NCBI GenBank assembly: GCA_963556695.1 | Contig: CAUWAG010000006.1 | Span: forward strand, 4,340,001 to 4,404,000 | DNA from: Anthostomella pinea | Taxonomy: Eukaryota; Ascomycota; Sordariomycetes; Xylariales; Xylariaceae | Reading direction: 5' to 3' | Length of the DNA: 64,000 bases | Shown here: piece by piece, positions 9,883 to 21,451 of the stretch | Position numbering within the stretch: position 1 is the stretch's first letter | Layout: each line of letters begins with the position of its first letter | Notes under the pieces: model-generated | Databases searched by the model: none | What the model was told of the DNA's origin: nothing | Seen by the model: only the letters and a program-made list of their open reading frames with translations | Translations under genes and position numbers: made by a program

Positions 9883-12294
9883 ATGGCCCAAGTCAAGAAG
9901 AAGGTCGCCTTCATGACCTCCGGGGGTGATTCCCCCGGTATGAATGCTGCCATACGAGCTGTTGTCCGCATGGCCATCTATCTAGGATGCGATGCCTACT
10001 GCATCTACGAAGGCTACGAAGGCCTCGTCCAGGGCGGCAAGTTGATCCGGAAGATGGAATGGAACGATGTACGCGGCTACCTCTCTGAAGGTGGAACCCT
10101 TATTGGCACCGCAAGATGCATGGCCTTCTACGAACGACCCGGTCGACTCACCGCCGCCAAGAACATGATCCTCAATGGCATCGACGCTCTTATAATCTGT
10201 GGTGGTGACGGTTCGCTCACTGGTGCCGACAAGTTCCGTCAAGAGTGGCCATCTCTCGTAAAAGAGCTCGTCTCGACCGGCTCTCTGACGAAAGAGCAAG
10301 TCGCCCCCTACCAGCACCTGAACATCGTCGGCCTGGTGGGCTCCATCGACAACGATCTCTCCGGCACAGACGCCACCATTGGTTGCTACTCCGCCTTGGC
10401 CCGTATCTGCGAGATGGTCGACTACATCGAGGCCACCGCCTCATCACACTCCCGAGCCTTTGTCATTGAGGTCATGGGAAGACATTGCGGCTGGCTCGCA
10501 CTAATGGCAGGTGTGGCAACCGGCGCCGACTTCGTCTTCATACCCGAGAAGCCCAGGGAAGATAACTGGGAGGAAGAGATGTGTCAGATCATCAAACAGG
10601 TGCGTTTCACTTTCACCCCATTGCCTCCTTTGTGAACCCGGCTAATACTCTTGAAGCACCGACATTGGGGAAAGCGCAAGACCATCGTCATTATTGCCGA
10701 AGGCGCTCGAGATCGCCATGGCGGCAAGATCACCCCTGACATGGTGAAGAACCTCCTAGCCGACAAGAAGGGTCTGGCTCTCGACACCCGCATCACAACC
10801 CTCGGCCACGTCCAAAGAGGAGGAACAGCAGTCGCATACGACAGAATGCTCGCTACACTACAGGGCGTTGAGGCTGTCAAGGCCGTACTGGACGCCACCC
10901 CTGAGACCGAGACTTGCTTCATCGCTATTACCGAGAATAAGATCACCAGGAAACCTCTCATGTCTGCCGTAAAGGAGACACAGGAAGTCGCGAAACTCAT
11001 CGAAGAGCAGCAGTTTGACAAGGCCATGGCCCTTCGCGACACCGAGTTCTCGGACCAATACAAGTCCTACATGATGACGACTACGATGGGACTGGACGAG
11101 GACATTAACCTGCCAGAAGACAAGCGAATGAAGATCGGCTTCATCAACGTCGGAGCCCCGGCTGGCGCCATGAATGCGGCAATCCGAGCTGGAGTAGCTT
11201 ACTGTCGTTCTCGAGGGCATGAGCCGATAGCGATTCACAACGGATTTGCAGGTCTCGCGCGACACCACAGCGACGGAGCGGTTCGACCATTCGACTGGCT
11301 CGAGGTTGACGGATGGGCCAGCAAGGGCGGTTCAGAGATTGGAACGAATCGCGAACTGCCCGAAGAATCAGGAATGGGGCACATTGCCTACCTGCTCCAG
11401 AAGTACAAGTTTGATGCCTTATTCCTGATCGGTGGTTTCGAGGCCTTCCATGCTGTGTCACAGCTGCGCATCGCTAGAGAGAGATACCCGTCGCTCTGCA
11501 TCCCAATTACCTTATTGCCAGCCACCATCTCCAACAACGTGCCCGGCACAGAGTACTCCCTCGGGTCTGACACATGCCTGAACGAGCTCGTTGCCTACTG
11601 TGACAAGATCAAGCAATCGGCATCTGCTACACGACGACGAGTGTTCGTCATCGAGACGCAAGGCGGGCGATCAGGGTATGTCGCAACCCTTGCTGGACTG
11701 GGTGTTGGTGCCAGCGCTGTCTACATCCCCGAGGAAGGAATCAGCCTGGCGATGCTCAACGCCGATGTGGGACATCTCAAGGAAGTCTTCAACAAGGACA
11801 AGGGCCAGTCTCGAGCAGGAAGGTTGGTGCTCGTCAATGAGAAGGCGAGTAAGACCTACAGTGCTAAACTTATCGCGGACATCATCCGCGAGGAGGCCCA
11901 CGATCGGTTCGAGGCCCGAGACAGCATCCCGGGTCATGTCCAACAAGGCGGAGTGCCTTCGCCGATGGACCGAAGCCGTGCCGTGAGACTTGCCATCAAG
12001 TGCATACAGCACCTGGAGACGTTTGGCCCCAAGGGCTACGAGACGCCTGATCAAATCAGTCAACAGCCTCTGAGCGCGTCAGTCATCGGCATACAAGGCG
12101 CTGCGGTGGTATTCTCCGGCATGAAGGATTTAGAAGAGAATGCGACGGATTGGAAGAACCGACGACCGAAATCTGCCCACTGGCTGGACATGAAGGACGT
12201 GGTTAACATCTTGGGCGGCCGCCCTGAGTATCCGTTACCAGAGAAGAGTTTGATCGGCGTCATAGCCAAAGACACCAAGCGCGGGCTGGATTAA
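9883..12294 (+). CDS. ATP-dependent 6-phosphofructokinase
   Basis: Phosphorylates fructose 6-phosphate to fructose 1,6-bisphosphate, the committed step of glycolysis, in the cytosol. Exon 1 is 9883-10599, a 57-nt intron is 10600-10656, and exon 2 is 10657-12294, giving 784 residues, as expected for the duplicated eukaryotic enzyme. The start [20 protein letters not shown] is immediately followed by the nucleotide-binding [12 protein letters not shown]. Other hallmarks are GTARC, the ATP-site [10 protein letters not shown], the catalytic [14 protein letters not shown] (Asp acts as base), and the substrate-binding [12 protein letters not shown]. The C-terminal half repeats the fold in its regulatory form ([45 protein letters not shown]), where catalytic residues are altered. 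The C/T-rich leader fits high expression. Confidence 0.95.
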
Positions 12295-12703
12295 TCAAGA
12301 GGTTAGGTAGTATATTAGCCCCCTCCGTCATTGATACAATCAAGAAGACTCTTTATATGTTCAACAAAAAAGGGATTCTGATGGCTTGTGGCTGCGAGTA
12401 TTGTGAGCTAGAGGCAATTCAAGGTTTTCTCCGTGGGCTGTCTGCCTACTACCTTTGGCATCAAGGTTTCCCTTCAGACTCCAACCGTGTCACGCGCACT
12501 ACAAAAACACAATTCTGTGCCATCATTTCCGCCTTCCCGTCTTCTCGATTCTCTCGTAATTGTCAGATATCATAACAGTAGCGTATTTAGCGTTGTTGTG
12601 ATTGCTGTCAGAGGTGCCTTTCCTACCTATTTAAGTAGGATGGAACCCCCATCAGCTATCCTTATTCCCCTTTTAATACAGACCATTCCTAAATTTCACA
12701 GTA
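12295..12703. promoter_or_regulatory. Intergenic with a TATA-like motif
   Basis: About 400 bp between phosphofructokinase and the HNH gene. A TATA-like ctatttaag near 12626 lies about 75 bp upstream of ATG 12704 and could be its core promoter. Confidence 0.3.
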
Positions 12704-13861
12704 ATGGCGAAAATCACGGATGAGCGCCGGGAGGAAATCTCGAAGAGGCTTGCAGCATTCCTAGAGCATCCCACGACCCTCATCGAAGAGATCGACCAAC
12801 TTGATTCCTACATCAGCGCGAGGCCGGTTCGTAACACTGTACCCGCGCACATCGACGAACTCGAAAGAAGACTTGACCTTTGCAGAGAAATCAAGCGATC
12901 ACTCATCGCCGAGGATGAAGATGGTATCATGACGGCAGCGCTCTGGGCGACTCTTCTGACTGGAAATATCGACTGCCTTCAAGAGTGCAAAAATATGCCG
13001 GACCGACCTCACCGTGCATTCGTCGTTACAATGTCTATAAGCACACTATCTAAGTTGTCGGCAAAGGAACCACTTCTGCTCGAGATCTTCCTAACCAAAA
13101 CTCCCGGGCCTCTCGACACAAGCCTCGACACTATGCCGACTAAGAGAGCTCCTGATGCCCAAGAAGAATCTACAGAAGCAGGACACTGCAGGCAGCGCGG
13201 TAACAACGCTTGTGTCATCACCGGCCGTTCGAATCCGGAGGTATGTCACATTTTCCCGCACTCCAGTCTTAACAACCCTACAACGCGTCGCTGTACCCGC
13301 GAAGCCCTGGGGATTCTCGGGAGTATGTACGGGCGGGAGTCTATTCGACGCTGGAAGGAGGTCCTCCTCGTTAACGAAGGCAACATCACGGATCAACCGC
13401 AGAACATGATATCTATGTGCAGTCTCTTGCACCAATGGTGGGGTGAAGGAAAGTTCGCCTTGAAGCCTATCTAGGAGTTGCCAAACGGAGGTGTCCGAGT
13501 CGAGTTCCATTGGCTCAGATCAACGGGCATAAGTGATGCTCGGACCAGGATGCCTATCGACACGGGTCCAACGAGCCTATTCCAGGAAGACGACGAAGGG
13601 CTATGTGACTTCAGGACACATAGACCCATCCTGTCTGGGCAGGTATTCGACATCATGCCTAAGGAAGACATACCAGCACCAAGCTTTGACCTCCTAGAGT
13701 TACAATGGGTTATCCTTCGAATGGCGCGATTGTAGGGAGCCAGAGGGGACGGAAGTGTCCTCGAGGATTACATTCGCGACGAGGAAGCCAGTTTAAAAGA
13801 AGAAGCAGAAATTGAGGAAGAATACCAAGCAAGCAAGCGGCGGCCACGAGGATGGGCATAA
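12704..13861 (+). pseudogene. HNH endonuclease-family protein broken by two in-frame TAG codons
   Basis: From ATG 12704 the frame runs 256 codons to TAG 13472-13474. In the same frame it then continues to TAG 13733-13735, and again to TAA 13859-13861 (386 codons in all). Residues ~165-195 form an HNH_2-type metal-finger: NACVITGRSNPEVCHIFPHS, where the Cys-x-x-Thr-Gly turn and the Cys-His-Ile-Phe-Pro strand are typical of this fungal family. Then come NMISMCSLLHQWWGEGKFALKP and, beyond the first TAG, the usual family tail (GGVRVEFHWL, FDIMPKEDIPAPSFDLLELQW). The end is acidic-basic. The natural-looking continuation shows the stops are recent. Both could come from CAG by one C-to-T change. A truncated but expressed 256-residue form, or readthrough, cannot be excluded. 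The family is repeated and mobile in fungal genomes, and its function is not established. Confidence 0.75.
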
Positions 13862-13899
13862 GCAGGTGGTATAAGTCGTTTATCCTACGTGCAACGACT

Positions 13900-13930
13900 G
13901 GAATAAGCAGTAAACAGCTGCTTATTCCGC
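13900..13930. repeat. Perfect 11-bp inverted repeat (GGAATAAGCAG)
   Basis: ggaataagcag, a 7-nt spacer and ctgcttattcc form a perfect hairpin just after the HNH pseudogene. The half-motif gcttattcc recurs at about 34279, 34293 and 45222, so this may be the end of a small transposon or a terminator-like hairpin. Confidence 0.5.
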
Positions 13931-13963
13931 TTTGATTGATTCATTTTACCGCTTGGAAAGATC

Positions 13964-14400
13964 TCAATTCCCACCTGCAGACATAACATTGAACTCGAAC
14001 CACCATCCCGTCCCTACTCTCGGTTCCTCCTGATCATCACCACCAGAGGATTCCTCATCAAAAGGGGCTTTGAGCAGTTGCCTCTTCATCTCCGGGTACC
14101 TCGAGACCATCATCTTCGACGAGCGGCTCATTGTAGACCTTATCAGGGGCGTCCTCAGGGGGGAAATATGCTCGTCCGGCATCTTGGCCATGCTGATCTC
14201 CTTGGCCTTCCACGTGATGCTACCTAAGTAGATACTGAAATCAACTCTCTCTGAAGTCGAGGACTTCTTCTTCATAATCGTGGGGTGGGATTGGCCATGA
14301 CAAAATCTTGTAGGTTCAATTGTGAATTTGGACCCAGCTCCTCGTCGAACCGGGGCTCAACCTCGACTTCGGCGTCCTCAGTCACGCTTGTGTTGGCCAT
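13964..14400 (-). pseudogene. Hypothetical protein, probably frameshifted
   Basis: Two frames on the minus strand read like one protein. From ATG 14400 the first 42 residues (acidic, EDAEVEVEPRFDEELG, ending FVMANPTP) run into a stop near 14275. A one-base shift at that point continues with TIMKKKSSTSERVDFS and about 100 residues to a stop at 13964. The gap is too short for an intron, so a frameshift in a decayed gene is the simplest reading. I recognise no family. Both halves could also be chance open frames. Confidence 0.3.
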
Positions 14401-15920
14401 ATTGGCGGTGCGACAATCCCACCGACAGATGGCCTGGTGTGTAGGCAGTAGAATCGTGGTGTAGGGCTTTAAGGGTTACATGCCGGCTATAATCGCCTGC
14501 CACCAACCTCCAATCGCAAGCCGAGCGCACCACGGAGGACGGCAAATACACGTGCGAGCCCCCGGCGGGCGGCTGCGGGAGGGAGCCGCTTCCCGAACCC
14601 TGTTCGCCGCCGCGTGTGTCTAGATGCTCCCTCGGTGCCGACGAGATCGGCGTCCAAGATTAGAAAGGCTATGTATGGCTGGATGGCTTGCCATCTATGA
14701 AAGGGATCTGCGATTGGAACCTGGCCTCCACGGCATAATCAATGATCGTAGGGAATGTGGTGTGAAGGTAAAGTAATGTAGCGCCTGCGAGCGAGGTCAC
14801 CACCATCGTGGGCTGAGGCTTAGTGGTGGTGCTTGCTCTGTTGACAACCATTTTTCCCCTTCGAAGTGTCGATTTCAATTCATTGAACAATGAGGCGGAG
14901 CTCCCCCGAGTGCACAGCGAAGGTCCAGTTTTCCTCGGATGAGAATACCTGTTCCAGTCCCTCGTTCTCGGGTCGCTTCAAAGAGTACTACCGAGGTAAT
15001 AAAGAGCCAATCAAGGTAACGGGAAGCGAGATAAGCTCACATCTACCCGCGGCAATTGTTTGGATGAGTAGCTGGCATCAAGCTGAAAACACAGCCTCTG
15101 CGAGTCTGCCTCGGTCTTTCACTCTGCTGTGAGCTTTTTATAGAAACCCACAAGCCGACTGGAGTGAGGTTACTTTTGGGTGGGAAAAGAAAGAGATCCA
15201 GGCGCAGGCGGCTGCTAATATTCAACTTGGATCCAAAGGGATTGGGAGGGGGCTTCCTTCAACTGCGAGGTAGGTAATCCCCGTGTTCCGTCCGATCTAT
15301 CTGCATCCATATGTGGTGGGACCTCAGTCTTGAAGTTGCGTGACGTCAAGATTCATGAGTCCGGCCGAGGCTAGCGGGGCTGCCGCGAGTGCGTGCATGT
15401 GGCTGTGAGAAAGGTCGGCGAGGAGCCGGAGGACGGCTAATGCTGCGGATACTAGATAGGGCCATTAGGTATCGCTGACCAATGTCAGGTACGGGCGATC
15501 CCACACGCTAGAGCCCACGTTCACTTGGGAGGCATCCTGGGATTGTTGTAGAGGTGGGTATGTACTATAGTACAGTTGGTGCACGAGCTGATAGCCTGAT
15601 AGGGTAGGTTACCGGCCGCGGCTAGTTCGCGGGAAGCCCCTCACGCTCGGTGACCGGACGGCTGGAATCAACTGCGAGGGGCAACCAAAGATGAGGTGCT
15701 CTTGGAACTTGGGGCATGTTGGCGAACCAGTCTAGAGCGCGGGGTCAAGAGTTTGAACTTAAGATACACCTGTGGCCTCCTTGGACCTTGATACTTCTTG
15801 TTGGTCGCCCCTGTCTCAAGACCGTGACCTCGGTGGGTGCGTTGACCGACATCCCCGATGCCCGTATCAAATGAGTGAAGGCGAAACACCGTCTACGAAA
15901 GGGGTGGAAGCGTTGCACTG

Positions 15921-15960
15921 CAGGAGAAGCAGGAGAAGCAGGAGAAGCAGGAGAAGCAGG
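15921..15960. repeat. Minisatellite, 9-bp unit (caggagaag)
   Basis: About 4.4 exact copies in a row, followed by a decayed unit. No gene is associated. Confidence 0.9.
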
Positions 15961-16327
15961 CGCAGAAGGCTGAAGCGGGCAGCTGCAGAAATGCAAGAAA
16001 GGCCAGAAGGGCCAGAAGGGCCTCTGAAACGGCCATGACGGCGCCGCACTGATGCCGACTTACCGATCTGCCCATGATGATCATCATGTTGTGCAACAGT
16101 TCTCATATGTACTCGAGATCACCCGGGAAATGGGAACAGAGCAGTCTGCGGTGCAACAACGATCAATCTATCTACATTCATGATGTTTCTAAATTGGGGC
16201 AACGGGTGGGGCACGCAGGTGGCGCAAGCGACGGAGTAAAGGCACCTAATTGATAGGTAGGTAATTAACAAAGAGTGGCTTGACTGGCTGTGACTGCCCA
16301 GGTGGGTGCCTGCCCTCGAAGGATCAA

Positions 16328-16353
16328 ACATGATACATGATACATGATACATG
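16328..16353. repeat. Tandem 7-bp repeat (acatgat)
   Basis: 3.7 copies of acatgat in a row within the intergenic region. Confidence 0.85.
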
Positions 16354-16506
16354 GACGGTCGGGCCACCTGCAGGATCAAGCACGTGCGCTCTCTCAACCC
16401 TGGGGCTGCCAAGACGGGCTGTCTGATGACAGGAATGCCCCTGCCTTCCATTACGTACAGAACAGCCTACAGACAAGGCCTCTGTTCCTTCCACGCTCTC
16501 TATCAC

Positions 16507-16540
16507 CAGCATCAGCATCAGCATCAGCATCAGCATCAGC
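16507..16540. repeat. Hexanucleotide microsatellite (cagcat)n
   Basis: About 5.5 copies of cagcat, merging into cagcatcatcat. It is probably length-variable between strains. Confidence 0.9.
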
Positions 16541-17223
16541 AGCATCATCATCGTCACAATGTCATCCTCCGATTCCACAGGTGGCAATTATATTGTTCTA
16601 GATGTGCGAATAATATATCCGAGCTGATGGAATAGGCCATAGGCCATGGCCTAGTATGATTCTATATTTGGAGCCAAGCCGCCGTCAGCTCAAACCTGCG
16701 ACAGGCTAGCCAAAGCTTACAGCACCTACCTACTTCGGACGAGACCCTGAACCATGAACACCAGGCCGTCGTCTCAGACCTCAGAGACACAGGTGACAGG
16801 ACGCTGTCAGTCACTGCTGGGCGACAATCAAACAGGCCTGACAGGCATATCACAGGCTTCTGTGCTTCAGCTGCAGCCTGAAGTCTCGTCGTTCTGGTCG
16901 TCTCGATAACAATGAGAAGCAGTCACGGCTGGCGCGTTCCGAAGCTCGAGCACAACCACACCCGGCCAGGGGTCGGCAACGATCGTGAGCCCAATCAGGC
17001 CACAACTACTAGGAGTGATCCACATGGACTGGACTCCCACCCAGGGCCAGGGGCCGGGGCCAGGATCCTTCAAACTTCCAGATTGCGATAGCCAAACTGC
17101 ACCGAGTGACCGTCGACCGCTGCTGATGAGATGCACCACTGCTGCGAGTGCGAGCTATTCGGTCCCTTTGGCCCACCTTACAGGCTACAGCCTACCACCA
17201 TTATTATTATCGAGGGTGTTGAG

Positions 17224-17271
17224 GCGAGCGAGGCAGGCAGGCAGGCGAGCGAGGCAGGCAGGCAGGCGAGG
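17224..17271. repeat. 21-bp tandem repeat with (ggca)n inside
   Basis: Two exact copies of a 21-bp unit starting gcgagcgaggcagg, plus the beginning of a third. It lies about 410 bp upstream of the lectin-like gene. Confidence 0.85.
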
Positions 17272-17682
17272 GTCAGGGGATGCAACGTCGCCTCCGCTGC
17301 TGGCACCACGCTGGAGACTAAAAGACTGGAGACTGGGCATTGTACCGCATCCTGGGACCTGAACTAGACTCTGGTCAACCGACGGTGCCTGTCGCGACGG
17401 GACCGACCGGCTCGTTCAGCTTTCTTGCCTCTCATCTCCCTCATATCTGTCTATCTCCTCGCAACCTTGCTCCATTCTTCCTGACCGTCCTTTCCTCCCT
17501 CTTTCCCTCTTTTCGCTTTTCCATTTGGTGCGATTCTGGTTCTATCGTTCGTTACCCTATCGATGCCCTCTGCGATGGCACCGTGTAGTATGGTCTAGTC
17601 TCCTCTGCTCTGTACTCATTCCCAATCCCTCTCCCGCGCCGGACGGACAACCAGAGAGCCGTCGGGCCTCTTGGCATTCACC

Positions 17683-19645
17683 ATGGTCTTCAAACTTCAT
17701 TCTCTGTTCTATTTGTCAATATGTGTGCTAGTGGGGGAAGCGTCGTGCGGCTCCATTGCCGCGTGGTGGAACTCACGAGGACCGAGTATCATACTGCAGG
17801 ACGACGACACGGGTGGAATTCGATACAGTCTTTGCAACGGCAACTACACGCCGATCTTGCCCGACGACACGACCATGACAATGCCGTTGGATAACAACCC
17901 GCCCAAAAAGAACTCGAGCCTGTCTGCTACCGGATGGATGGACGGCACGACCAGCTGGGTGAGTAGAATAGGTCATTTCTTTGCCATAACGATCGCGGGC
18001 TGGTGGTGGAGTGACGAGGGGATCCGCGCACTCCAATCGCTTGGCCTGGACGATGAACACCGTGAGCTGAGCGACAGAGTGTTGACCCCATCCTAGGTGT
18101 CCATGTTTTACATGGACAACAACGACGACATTGTCAATTCTCTCTTGAAATGCGATTGGGACACTGGGCGCTGGCAGAACACGGGCGATTATGTCATATC
18201 GAACGGCGCACCCAAGGTGGCGCCCACCTCGACCGTCGCCGCGACACTCTTGGGTTCAACCGATGGCTACCGAGTATTCTACAACGACTTGAGCGGTGTC
18301 ATGCACGAGATTGGATATACATCCGATTCGCAGAAATGGGGCTACTATGGCGTGGTATCACATGACGTAGCTTCGTCCCAGGCCATCAGCTCGGTGTATT
18401 CTGGCAGCGACGGTAACATCACCCTGGTGAGGCCGCGGGACGAGAAGAACATAGGAGTGTCCAGATATTACAGTGACGAGACCTGGCACCTGGGTACGTT
18501 CGCAACGAATATGTCCTGGTTGTGCTGGGCCGCAAATACTGACAGTAACCTCAGAGAGCTTTCCAGAACCGTTGACCAAGACTGGAAACCAGAGTACGAA
18601 TGCGACGTCCGCAAGTGACTTGAAACTGGATTCCATCGTCACTTCATACAGCCTGCCGTCTTGGGATGGTACCGCAACGTCGATCGCGGCTGGCATTGAC
18701 AATTCATTGACCCGCTACGTCTTCTATATAGGCACCGACAACAAGTTGTACCAGGTGTACAATGGAAACTCCGGGTGGCTCATGTCAACCCGGGCCGATG
18801 ACAGCTCCTGGCCGCAAGCCGACACGGCCGGTGGTCAGCTCGCCATTGCCAGCGATTACACCACACAAGCCATCCGTCTGTATTACATGAGTGGAGGCAA
18901 GGTCGTCGAAGCAGCCAGCAACAATGGCCAATGGGCCGCGTCCACCGTGCTCCCGTCCTCCAACACAACCCAGGCGCAAACAACCTCTTCGACCGGAACA
19001 TCAGCAAGCGCCACGCCTTCATCGCCCTCGGCCGATGATGACGAGGGAGGACTCAGCGGGGCTGCCAAGGCAGGCCTAAGTGCAGGTGTCACACTGGGCG
19101 TGATCGCGCTCGGAGGTATGCTCGCCGCCTTCTGCTTCCTACGCCGCCGACAGCGCAAGCTCGACGAAGCCGCCAAACAAGGCGAGGGCATGCAGTACAT
19201 GAGCCCAGCCTCGGCGCACACGTATCCCGCAACGTACAGCCAGTCGGGCACGTATGTCAACACGGAGAACGGCGCATTCCCGCCGGGCCATCCGGGCAGT
19301 CCACAAGACACGTATACGGGCCAAAACGGCTACCCGATGCCGACCGTGCCCTCGTACGCCCAGGCCCAAGGATACCCGCAGCAGACAGGACCATACGGCG
19401 GTGACCACAGCGCAGTCCCGCAGACGGCATACACGCAACCGCAGCCGGGCTTGGTCCCGCAAGACGGGTGGACGTACCCCAACACGTCACCGACCGAGGC
19501 CACGCAGCAGCCGGGCCAGCAGCAATTTCAGCAGCAATTCCAGTATTTTCAACCCCAACCCCAGCACACGAATCCGCAGGAGATGCCAGAGCAACGGCGG
19601 CCGGTGGAGATGATGGGCGAGGGCCACTACAAGGAGGCGCCTTGA
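17683..19645 (+). CDS. Single-pass membrane protein with fucose-lectin-like ectodomain
   Basis: Exons 17683-17958, 18097-18493 and 18555-19645 with GT-AG introns of 138 and 61 nt give 587 residues. A signal peptide is visible (MVFKLHSLFYLSICVLVGEA). Residues ~24-370 contain repeated strands of the kind RVFYNDLSGVMHEIGY, RYVFYIGTDNKLYQVY and IRLYYMSGGKVVEA, the pattern of the fungal fucose-specific lectin beta-propeller blade. A Ser/Thr-rich stalk follows, then a membrane helix (LSAGVTLGVIALGGMLAAFCFL), a stop-transfer RRRQRK, and a 150-residue Pro/Gln/Tyr-rich cytoplasmic tail. The likely role is a cell-surface sugar binder or sensor; specific ligand and signalling are inference. Such signal-propeller-helix-tail proteins are common in filamentous ascomycetes. 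Confidence 0.75.
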
Positions 19646-21451
19646 CGCATTCCTACGGTGGTGTCTCTGTATAGATAGAAGATAAGATGATTACGACTCA
19701 AGAGGATATAGTACGGAAGGAAGCCGGCCACGGCATCAAAACGCGGGCTGGGGAAGAGAAGGATATACCATATCCCTCATAATTTCCTATGTCTACGGCA
19801 TTGACAGATGCCCGTCGTATTCGACGAGGGGATCGGATGTTGTTGGGCATGGCATTCGCTCTTGGCCGCGTATTTGATATACTCCAGCTACTGCCGTCAA
19901 ACGCCTAATCAGGGGAAGCACTGCATATTGAGGGCATTGTAGGTGCACAACAGTGCAGGCTGGCCGGGCGGATGATCCCGTACTGGACGTGTGTGGCATG
20001 GAGTGCTGCTGGATTTGAGTCCGCCTTGAATGACTTCACGATAGGAGATAGTATCCCACATGCTGCCATTTACGTCTGTACATAGTTGATAATCAAAATT
20101 TCTCATTCATGTGATTTTATTCCTGTTTGCTCTCTCCCTTTCTGTGTCCTTTTTTTCCGCCCGTGTGCTGAAGTTTCCCCTGCGGACGATATTGAGAAGC
20201 TGCGGCCTTCATATTGGACTTGGCTGCATTTGTATTATACTGAACTCGCAAAAGTCTCCGTGCACACCATACGTGACCGACACCCCAGATAGGGATATTT
20301 TTGATGAAGTGTGGGTTTTCCGAATTTATCATTCATATGTAATATGCTTACATGTAGTCCGTCGGAACTCATTACATTTACTGATTTAGGGGGATAGAGG
20401 TGCCTGCGCGTACGGAGACTTATAAGGGATGGATGACTGTAGCAATAAGGTATATAGACACCTACCTAACCCTAAGGTAATCAGCAGCTCCTCTGAAGCT
20501 GGTTTCACGTACAGCACACCAAATTCAATCTACTCACAGTCCAAAGCTACTTGCAGCCCTACGGACAGACAATCTTTAACACTCGCTGACTTCTGTCCCG
20601 TCGAGTTGTCAACCTCATCCCCTGATGTCACTTACTCTTCAGGAACGAAAGCTTTCCTTTCCTCAGCGGAGTCAGAGCAGTGTATTCGCAGGTCCGCCAA
20701 AGTGTAACAATCAACATTGAAATAACCGAGAAGAAAAATGGGCAATGAAGCCGAAATGAAAGTATACAAGTGCTTGCCTTTTGACCTTGCACTAAGCAGG
20801 GACATGTAAAGTCAGCGAGCAGAAAGACACCAAGCGAGGAACCGTGGAACGTAGCGGTGCCAGACCTTTTGCCCAGTCACCAGAAGAACAATCATCACGA
20901 AGCATGGAACAGATCGTTTTTCGGAAGCCAATCATTACGTACCTCTGTAGGGTCCCTACTCTACACATCTCTGCAAAAGCCCAGAGCCCAGTAGACTGCC
21001 ATCTTGCATTGTGATCCCGTATCCGTGCTGTGAAGCTGGCCCGTCTATTACCATGGGGTATCATCTCTGCCTCCGAGACCAAACGTCTTAGTGGTTAAGA
21101 GGGCCGTCGAACTGTCATTCGTACGCCAGGTCCACAACTGTTCACCCATCTGTTATCATGACCACGGCCACAATGCGGATGTCTATGTCAGAGACGCCGA
21201 GCCATGCAGCCATCAAATGCCAGCCAATAGAAAAGGAAACTGTGCAGAAAATGAATGCAGTCGGATAGCAAAATAGTCCAAGTAGACTCAAGGATCATGC
21301 CCAAGGGTTCCGTCATGAGAGTTCGTTAGGTTTCGTGACCAGAATAATAAGTTGGCTGACAGGTGGGAAGTGAAAGTGGTGGGTGAGTGGACGCATTATC
21401 GCGTGTGGTAAGGCACGTGCAGGAATCCCTGCACGCTTCTACCCCAAGGCC
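19646..21451. other. Convergent intergenic region
   Basis: 1.8 kb between the converging lectin-like and SNF2 genes. It holds one copy of a short motif (tacggagacttataaggg, 20411-20428) that recurs at 34341, with inverted relatives at 20246 and 34004 (see repeats). No gene is supported. Confidence 0.4.
20246..20428. repeat. Possible MITE-like remnant with inverted ends
   Basis: A sequence like cgcaaaagtctccgtgc at about 20246-20262 faces tacggagacttataaggg at 20411-20428 in the opposite orientation. The left arm matches imperfectly. The better-preserved pair is at 34004-34023 and 34341-34358. Confidence 0.4.

Larger units (their letters stand above)
14401..17682. other. Long intergenic stretch with simple repeats
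   Basis: About 3.3 kb without a supported gene. It holds several minisatellites, listed separately (15921, 16328, 16507, 17224). A minus-strand open frame of about 70 codons (14669-14878) has a short hydrophobic segment but no family resemblance. The last 300 bp, C/T-rich, form the leader of the next gene. Confidence 0.4.

Noticed and set aside
20460..20480. Telomere-like ctaaccctaa
   Set aside because: A single unit of the telomere repeat; no tandem array.
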